A stretch of DNA of 64,000 nt, from NCBI GenBank assembly GCA_029891345.1, contig CM056994.1, positions 141,382,457 to 141,446,456 on the forward strand, given 5' to 3'. This document shows, piece after piece, positions 57,490 to 64,000 of the stretch. The stretch's first letter is position 1, and each line of letters opens with the position of its first letter. The notes under the pieces are model-generated. The model saw only the letters and a list, made by a program, of their open reading frames with translations, searched no databases and was not told the DNA's origin. The translations under genes were made by a program, and so were the position numbers. Source of the DNA: Dryococelus australis (lineage: Eukaryota; Arthropoda; Insecta; Phasmatodea; Phasmatidae).

Positions 57490-57990
57490 TGAGATCACTT
57501 TCTTGTGTCTGTGTCTCTGTGGGTTCGCCACCTTTCAATTTTCGAACGGATTAACCGAATTTCACCAAACTCTGTATATACATAGTACTTAATAAGGACA
57601 TACGATCTTTATCGAATTTTACCACGCTAGACACTTACTTTCAAAATGTCGGCCACTATAATATTTTGGGTGATATGTCATATCTCGGGAAGTATTCAAC
57701 ATATTTGAACCAAATTTTTTGTGTTGGCAGAGAATCGTGTAGGCATTAATTTCTTAAATAGATAATGTTGCTTGTCCACCATTTTGAAAGATAGCACTAA
57801 ACGAAAAATATTTATTTTGCATTACATCTCGAAAAATATCCAATCAATTTCCACCCAATTTGGAACGTAAGTAATATTATGACAAATCAGTTAGGCGTAC
57901 GCTATTGAAAGTGGTTAGATATACATTTTCAAAATGGCTACAATGCTTAATATTTAAGTTTATTTAATATACCTAATATGTCATTTAAAC
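57490..57990. repeat. Diverged tandem repeat, about 145-bp period
   Basis: Three related phrases are spaced about 145 bases: TTCGAACGGATTAACCGAAT with CACCAAACTCTG near 57541; TATCTCGGGAAGTATTCAAC with ACCAAATTTTTTG near 57690; CATCTCGAAAAATATCCAAT with CCCAATTTGGAACG near 57832. Each is followed by an AAAATGTCGGCC/ACCATTTTGAAAG/CAAAATGGCTAC-like phrase. Similarity between units is low. Confidence 0.6.
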
Positions 57991-58058
57991 AATTGGGATC
58001 AAATTTCGTGTGCTAAAAGAACCTATTACATGCATTATCAGCTGATAGACCGAAAACC

Positions 58059-58424
58059 TTGAGCTCACTGAGACAGTTGTTCCACCGTGGAGACGTGCGC
58101 ATGCAGGTGAAGAATTGTAGGGCTCAAGCTCAGGATAAAAGTTTCCCCAAGGCCACAAAAAAAATTGTTTGTTTTCAATGTCGTAAACCTAATCACAAAG
58201 CGTACCAATGTAAAGTGCATATGGCCCCAGCAGATAATTCTCAGACTAAGTCAGTGGAAAAGAATAGATCTCCTGTGACATGTTTTGGATGCGGTAAGCC
58301 CTGCCATTTTAAAGCCCAATGTCCAAATCAAGATCAACCTAAGATTTCACATATTCAAATTGTGCGTGGTTACAATGTGACTAGGGTTGAGGATATTTTC
58401 CATAAGAATGAGAGTGCCAAATGA
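58059..58424 (+). pseudogene. gag: Gypsy Gag fragment with two CCHC zinc knuckles
   Basis: The frame contains two CX2CX4HX4C knuckles, CFQCRKPNHKAYQC (58170) and CFGCGKPCHFKAQC (58281), separated by a 23-residue hydrophilic linker. These are the nucleocapsid-type RNA-binding motifs of Gag. There is no matrix or capsid domain upstream, so only the C-terminal part is left. The frame ends at a TGA (58422-58424) that is followed closely by the protease region, as in elements with separate or frameshifted gag and pol. Confidence 0.88.
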
Positions 58425-58484
58425 AGGAACTGCCCTAAGCCAAAGAAGAAAATTAAGAAATTTCAAAACCAAGGAAACCTTCAC

Positions 58485-61463
58485 CTACAATTTGTCCTAG
58501 TGAAGTTAGGTTCAGTTGAAGAACCTGCCCTGATTGATAGTGGTTGTTCAGCATTATAACTGTTGAACGCAGTGAGAAAACTGATTTTAGTCTAGCAAAT
58601 TGAAGTTTGATGCAATCATGTGCACGTTTGACAATAAGTATGCACATAGGCCATTTATCCTGGAAGAGGGAATTTTCCATTATGCTACAATTAAGCCACA
58701 ATATAATTTTGGGCATAGATTTCCTCCACAGCACTTGTTCCTATTTAAATTTGCATGAAGGCACACTGAGTTTTTCTTGTTGTAAAGAAGGGGTTAAGTT
58801 GATGGAGCATGAGGAATGTAAGCAGGTAAATGCAATTGATAATGATTTTGTGCAAGAAATGCGAGAGAAGTTCCCATCTGTAATAACAGACAAACGGGAA
58901 TTATGCAATCAATATGTGCATGATTTGGTACTGACCAACAACACCCCGGTTAGGTGCCATCCCTATAGCGTAGGTCAAACTAAGAGACAAGCTTTTAAAG
59001 AAATTCTAGACCACCTGCTTAATGAGAATGTTATAAAGCGCTCTACTTGTAGTTATGCGAGCCCGGCATTTCTAGTAAACAGAAAAGAGCCTGGTAAATT
59101 TCAGTTAGTGATAGACTACCGACATATCAATAACAATTTTAACTAGATCCGTACTCTTGACCTAAAGTAGACCATGTTTTTCAGTTATTAGGGAAGGCTA
59201 GGTATTTTACAGTGTTATATCTGAATCAGGACTTTCACAAAAACTTTGTTGCGCCGAGATGCACGAAAATTTCTTGCATTTGTTACACCTTCGGGAGTAT
59301 TTCAATGGACCAGAGTCCGTTTTGGTGTTTCGTTTTGGGCCCAGGCACTTTCTCGTGCTTTAGAGATTATATTGTTGCCATATAAAGCTGAATATGTTTT
59401 CAGCTATCTGGATGATATTGTCATCTACAGTGAGACTAAGGAGTTGCACAGGGAACATGTCACGTTAGTTCTACAGAAACTTTTGGAAGCGTGATTGACC
59501 GTGAATTCAGAGAAAATCAGCTGGTGTAGCTAGCATGTGAGGCTGTTGGGATTTATTATGAGTGAAGGGCAATATTTGTTAGACTCTAATCGTATTAGGT
59601 GTGTTCTTTCCTTTCCTCGTCCGAATAAACTATGTCGTGTAAAGCATTTTTTGGGGATAATAGGCTACTAAGCTAGATTTATTCCATCTCTTGCCGAATT
59701 GGCCGAACCCCTTAATCTTTTTAAACATAAGGGTCAGGAGTTTTTTCTGGGGAGACGAGCAAGAAGCGGCATTGGTGAAAATATAAACTTGTTTAATCTT
59801 TCCACCAGTGTTGATATTGGCTGGTTTTGACCGTAAGTTTGTACTGCATTTAGATGCAAGCTCCCTGGTGTAAGACGCCGTTTTGTCACTAGAATATAAG
59901 GATGGTGTTTTTCCCATTGCTTACACTAGTCGCCTATTAACATCCGCCGAAATAAAGTACTTGGCCTATGAAAAGGAAGCTCTTGCTTATGAATTTGGAG
60001 TTGAGAAGTTTTCGGTTTATCTGGAGTGTACTCGTTTTAAGCTGTGTACAATCAACCAAGCCTTAATGTGGCTTTGTAATTCCCAGAAACCTTTGGTTAA
60101 ATTAGGCAGTTGGATCGAACGCCTTAGTAATTTTTTATTTGATATAGTTCATGTAAAGGGAAAAGACAATTGTGTAGCGGACCGTTTGTCTAGAATATTT
60201 GACCCTGACGAGTTTGTGTGTGATGGAAAAATTCAGGAGCAGGTAAATGTTCTGTAGCCAGTTCCGGCGGCTTATTTGAACATTAAGGTTTGGCAGCAAA
60301 AGGATTGTGAATGTGGGGAGTTGTAGCATAAAATCCAGCTAGGTGAACTCACTGGTTTTATTGTGAAGAAGGGGATTACTGGCAAAGTTTCACATAAGGG
60401 CGTTTTTAAGACCTATGTACCCAAGACAGTGAGGCCAATGGTGTTAGATAATTTCCATAACTCTTATTTGGGCGCACATCAGGGGCAAGAACGGACTTTA
60501 CAGCGTATTGGAGAACATTTTTTTTGGCCAGAAATTCAATTAGAAATTAGAGATTGGGTAGAAACAGTGTGCTTTGTGCCAGCAGGTTAAGGCCCCTAAT
60601 AGTAGAGCCCAAGGAGAGTTATGTAGTTCACCACCTAGTTTCGTCTGGGAAATAGTCTATAATGATGTGTTTGGCCTTCTCCCTAGATCTAAGAAGGGTT
60701 TTAATTATTTATTGGTTCTGGTTGATGGATTTTCAAAGTTTGTTTTGTTATTGGCCATGAGAGACTACAAGGCCACTACTGTTTGTAAGACCTTTCAGGA
60801 ACAAGTGTTTTGTTACTGATAATTCGAGAAACTTTACTTCCACCGAGTTGTCAAACATAGTTTTTTCTTGGGGAGTTTGTTTGGTACATAAAACCCCTTA
60901 TCACACTCAAGGTAATATGGCAGAGCGTTATAATCGTACCATTACGGCTGTAATTGTTGCCTTTCATAATGATGTTCACACATATTGGGATAAATAGATC
61001 CATGTCATAATGTTGGCCTTGAATTCTTGTATAAATGCTGTTACAGGTTTGACGTCGCAAGAAGTGTTCTTTGGTCGAATTATTGCATCCTCTTCTTAAT
61101 GCCTGTTGCTTACATTTTGATGTAGATGTAAGGAAGATAAATTAATTCTGGGAGGATGCTACCAAGCATCTCAAGGAATACTATCGCCATATGCGTAAGG
61201 CACAGGACGAGCAATATGATCCTGTTTCTTACAAGGTTGGTGGTTTCGTTTTTGTAAAGACTCATCATTTATCTAGAGAGGTTGTTCCTTTCTCACCAAA
61301 ATTAGGCCTTAAGTACGATGGCCTGTATTTCATTGTTAGTTTTCTTACCCCAATGTCATTATTGTTGCAGGACCCAGCAACGAAGAAGTTTTTAAAAAGC
61401 TATGTCTCTAATATTAAGATTTTTCATCAGCCATTGGAAGATCGGTCAACCCCCGCGCCCTGA
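58485..61463 (+). pseudogene. pol: Gypsy Pol polyprotein (PR-RT-RNase H-IN), multiply broken
   Basis: Protease: PALIDSGCSA at 58524-58553, the DSG active site, then a TAA. Reverse transcriptase: IILGIDFLHS, VIKRSTCSYASPAFLVNR and FQLVIDYRHINNN at 58607-59140, then GVFQWTRVRFGVS and the catalytic YLDD at 59405-59416. RNase H: LHLDAS near 59850, FPIAYTSRLLTSAEIKY, YEKEALA and VADRLSR. Integrase: an HHCC zinc region (FHNSYLGAH, then CALCQQ across a frameshift at 60570), first Asp in YNDVFG near 60660, second in VTDNSRNF near 60815, Glu in AERYNR near 60920, and a C-terminal part ending at TGA 61461. At least six stops or frameshifts make it inactive, although catalytic residues remain. Confidence 0.92.
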
Positions 61464-61483
61464 AGAGGATCACTGTCACCACT

Positions 61484-61492
61484 AGGGGAGGG
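61484..61492 (+). other. Probable polypurine tract of the gypsy element
   Basis: AGGGGAGGG lies 20 bases after the pol stop and just before TTCGCACTG. This is the expected place for the plus-strand primer at the 3' LTR edge. Confidence 0.5.
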
Positions 61493-62650
61493 TTCGCACT
61501 GTATGGTAATGTATTTTGGAAGTAAGGTATTACAGATATTGTTGTTGAAATCTCCTTTACGTAAGAGGTTTTCTAAATATATGGTTCAATTTTAATTAGC
61601 CCCAAAAGGAGTAAAGCTACTAGCCGTAGTTGTTTTTATGGATTAGTAGGCAAATTATATATACCTCATACATTTTCTTACTGTGAAGAAACACAAGGGG
61701 GTGATATTAAAAGTTTCGGTAAGATAGTTTATGCTGACGTCTCCTTCCTAGTCCTTCTAATGTTTTCCGTATTCCTCTCCACCCTGCCAAAGCAGCTGGA
61801 GTTCAAGAGCAGAAGATAGGGGGGAGGACCTGGCCACTCCTTCATCGCAGTCGGCTGTTTTCTACTGTGGGCCTCATCCATCAGCTTCTCCGGGTTCGGA
61901 GAAGACCCCTGAAGCTCTCTTCCAGTGTGTGGGAGGATCGAAGCCCTGCTTCAAGTCTGACATGAGAGTCAATTAGCAAACTCAAGCAGTTTTATGCGAG
62001 TACTCCTGTCCTGCATGAGCTATTTATTTTCCGTCCCGCCAGCTGGTGAAATGTGTGATGCCTACCATTTTCTGGACTACGATTAAATTATGCTATTATA
62101 TGGTTGGTGTGTTTACAGAACTACGTGAAGTTAATGAACTTGGTTAGCAAGTCTGCTTGGTTATTTGTGACGTCTGTATTTGGTAGCCCATATTAATTAA
62201 CTGTTATTTTGTTTGAACATGGGTTACTATTTGAAGAGGAGATATTTTTGCTGCAGAAAAAATTACTTCGTTTTTCTTCGCCTCCCCCCCCCCTTTTTTT
62301 TTCCTTTCCGGCTGGCGCACATCTTAACGCTTCCAAGCGCTGAGCTATACTGAAGAAAGGCGCGCGGAGCTCCTGGCGCGGCCGAGCGCTGTCTGTTGGC
62401 TACTATTGGCAACGAATTCAGCCTCGCACACTCTGGCACCTTCCATACGCCTCTCCGCTATTCCCGCCGTCTTCTTAATATTTCCGAGCGCGTTTTCGTG
62501 TAAAAATGTTCGTCCCCAGCCCGAGAAAGTTTGCAGTGTTCCTCATTGAGTTGCGCGGGCTGGCGACGATAGATCATGTCTACAGCATTTCGTACTTCGG
62601 GGCTTCAGCATGCTAGACGCGTTTTCGCGCAATATGAGTACTGCTCAAAC
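61493..62650 (+). repeat. Probable 3' LTR region of gypsy element
   Basis: Non-coding sequence after the purine tract, with a GC-rich part at 61740-61990 and a CpG-rich part at 62290-62560 preceded by a C/T run. No second copy is in the window, so the LTR limits cannot be set. Confidence 0.4.
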
Positions 62651-63279
62651 TTAGTATTGCAATGAAAGTAGTTGTTATGCTGAGAGTAGAGTTTCCCTTT
62701 TAGTAGTGTTTTTTTATATGAATTTTTGTAGGGAAGTGTTTCTTCACTTTTTTGCTTGTGTAAATTTTCAATATGTTATTTTATGGGAATGTTTGTAAGA
62801 GGCGGATCCTTCCTTTTTCTTTTTTATTGGCAAGCTGTAGTGATGGTCTCCTGGACTACGATTTGCCAAACGAATTTTAATGCCAAGGAGTTCAGTGGAT
62901 ATTTTATGGCGTTCCTCTATGCTCATGGAAAAGTGTAATGAGTGTTTTTGCTCCTTCCCCATGGTATTCTTGAAGTTTGTATTCCATGTCGTACTTTTTA
63001 GTTAATCTCATCAGGCGTACTTTTACTTTTAAAGTTGTATTGGTGCTTGCTTTACTCGGGAATTTACAGATGAAATTTAAATTTTTTTAAATCAAGTTTT
63101 TGTTCTTGATGATAATGTATAGATGGGCTTCAATATATTAGTATTGATTTTGGAATTTTTGTGCCCATTTATTCTTGATGTTTTTTAAATGGTGTGCGTC
63201 CTTCTCTCTGCATTCCTTTAGCCCTGTTGCACCCTAAAGGGGCGTAAAAAAGTATTACTGTGGCAGTTGGTGTTAAATG
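62651..63279. other. No recognisable feature
   Basis: T-rich sequence with short frames on both strands at 62756-62962 that mirror each other. Nothing identified. Confidence 0.45.
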
Positions 63280-64000
63280 ATATGATTCAGTTATGTCAAA
63301 TACTTATTTTCAAAAAGGCTGTCATGTAGTTATTTTAGCTAAGGATGTTATATCGTCGGAACTGTGTACGGCTAATCATTTCCAACGTAACGTTGTATGC
63401 TGGCAGTATATATTGCAACTATATACATTGTGTACGCAGAGCCGGTTTGTCAACCATTTTCTTAAATTGCTCCACATGAATAAATAATTTTTTATGTCAT
63501 ATTTCGGGTAACAATTGACCGATTACTTTCGAATTTCCCAAAAATCTAGTACTATGGCAGATTATGTAATATGGTATGTTTTAAGTACGTCAGACACTGA
63601 TGATTAAAATAATGGTCGCACAAGCATCTTAGCTTAGTACGTATTCTTATTCGTCGAAACTATTTAATTAGTTAAACCTTTATTTTGTATACTCGCAGTA
63701 TATATTACAACTATCAAATGCGTCCACACGGAGCTTCCTCTGTTCGTTATTTTGTACGTAATACAACATTTAAAAAATTACGTTTTTTTTGTTTTATATC
63801 GTGAAACAATTAAGAGATTCCTACTGAATTTGCGAAATAATTTTCACTGCAGGAGATGGTGTCAAATGCTTTGTTTAAAGAGGGACAGGTTCTTATTTTC
63901 AAATTAGTGGCTATATAGATATCTTATTCTCTTCTATTAACGAAACCAATTCCAACTTAACTTTGTATGTTGGCATTTTCAATTACATCCATAAAGTTTC
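63280..64000. repeat. Tandem repeat with about 296-bp period, continuing past window end
   Basis: GCAGTATATATTGCAACTAT at 63401 recurs as GCAGTATATATTACAACTAT at 63697. CGTCGGAACT (63355), CGTCGAAACT (63652) and TAACGAAACC (63938) are at the same spacing. TCATATTTCGGGTAACAATT (63497) corresponds to TATATCGTGAAACAATTAAG (63795). About two and a half units are visible. Confidence 0.7.

Larger units (their letters stand above)
58059..62650 (+). mobile_element. Ty3/gypsy LTR retrotransposon, 5'-truncated
   Basis: Gag zinc knuckles are followed by protease, reverse transcriptase, RNase H and integrase in the gypsy order. A purine-rich AGGGGAGGG at 61484-61492 is the likely polypurine tract, with a probable 3' LTR beginning soon after. 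No matching LTR, primer-binding site or capsid-coding Gag is seen upstream, so the 5' part is missing. The right limit is a guess; the CpG-rich block at 62290-62560 may be LTR. Confidence 0.75.

Overview
The window is AT-rich, repeat-rich eukaryotic DNA, most likely from an arthropod and probably an insect. I infer this from the transposon families present: Tc1-type elements, a hAT-like element, a Ty3/gypsy retroelement and Polinton (Maverick) elements. I found no convincing host protein-coding gene, rRNA or functional tRNA. Almost everything recognisable is mobile DNA, and nearly every coding region is broken by stops or frameshifts. Boundaries come from reading by eye and are approximate unless terminal repeats or target duplications fix them.

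Layout. 1-946: one end of an unclassified DNA element (called the CCCAG element here), cut by the window start. 951-1178: six 39-bp tandem units that resemble the 5' half of a tRNA. 2202-2559: a foldback MITE-like element. 9098-10044: a short hAT-like element. 12892-14268: a full-length but decayed Tc1-type element. 15000-15558: an internally deleted Tc1-type element with one nonsense codon.

17873-52014 is the main feature: an old Polinton/Maverick with ~1 kb terminal inverted repeats. It contains two later insertions, a 3.2-kb CCCAG element (21693-24935) and a second, different Polinton (25300-38920, perfect 6-bp target duplication GTTGTG). Both insertions lie inside the host element's protein-primed DNA polymerase gene, which is therefore in three pieces. 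Without the insertions the outer element would be about 17 kb, a usual Polinton size.

The outer Polinton has, on the minus strand, the polymerase, a Gln-rich ORF, a conserved unnamed gene ('gene X'), major capsid, penton, adenovirus-type protease and a PLA2-like minor capsid protein. On the plus strand it has the packaging ATPase, a conserved accessory protein and a chromodomain integrase. The inner Polinton has the same virion and integration modules in a related order (integrase, accessory, coiled-coil ORF and ATPase on minus; PLA2-like protein, protease, penton, major capsid and gene X on plus). Its polymerase fragment lies next to the integrase rather than at the opposite end. Together these genes would replicate, package and integrate a virus-like transposon; neither copy looks functional.

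Right of the Polinton, 52015-57489 holds nothing I recognise. 57490-57990 is a diverged tandem repeat. 58059-61463 is a 5'-truncated gypsy element, followed by a probable 3' LTR region. 63280-64000 is a ~296-bp tandem repeat.
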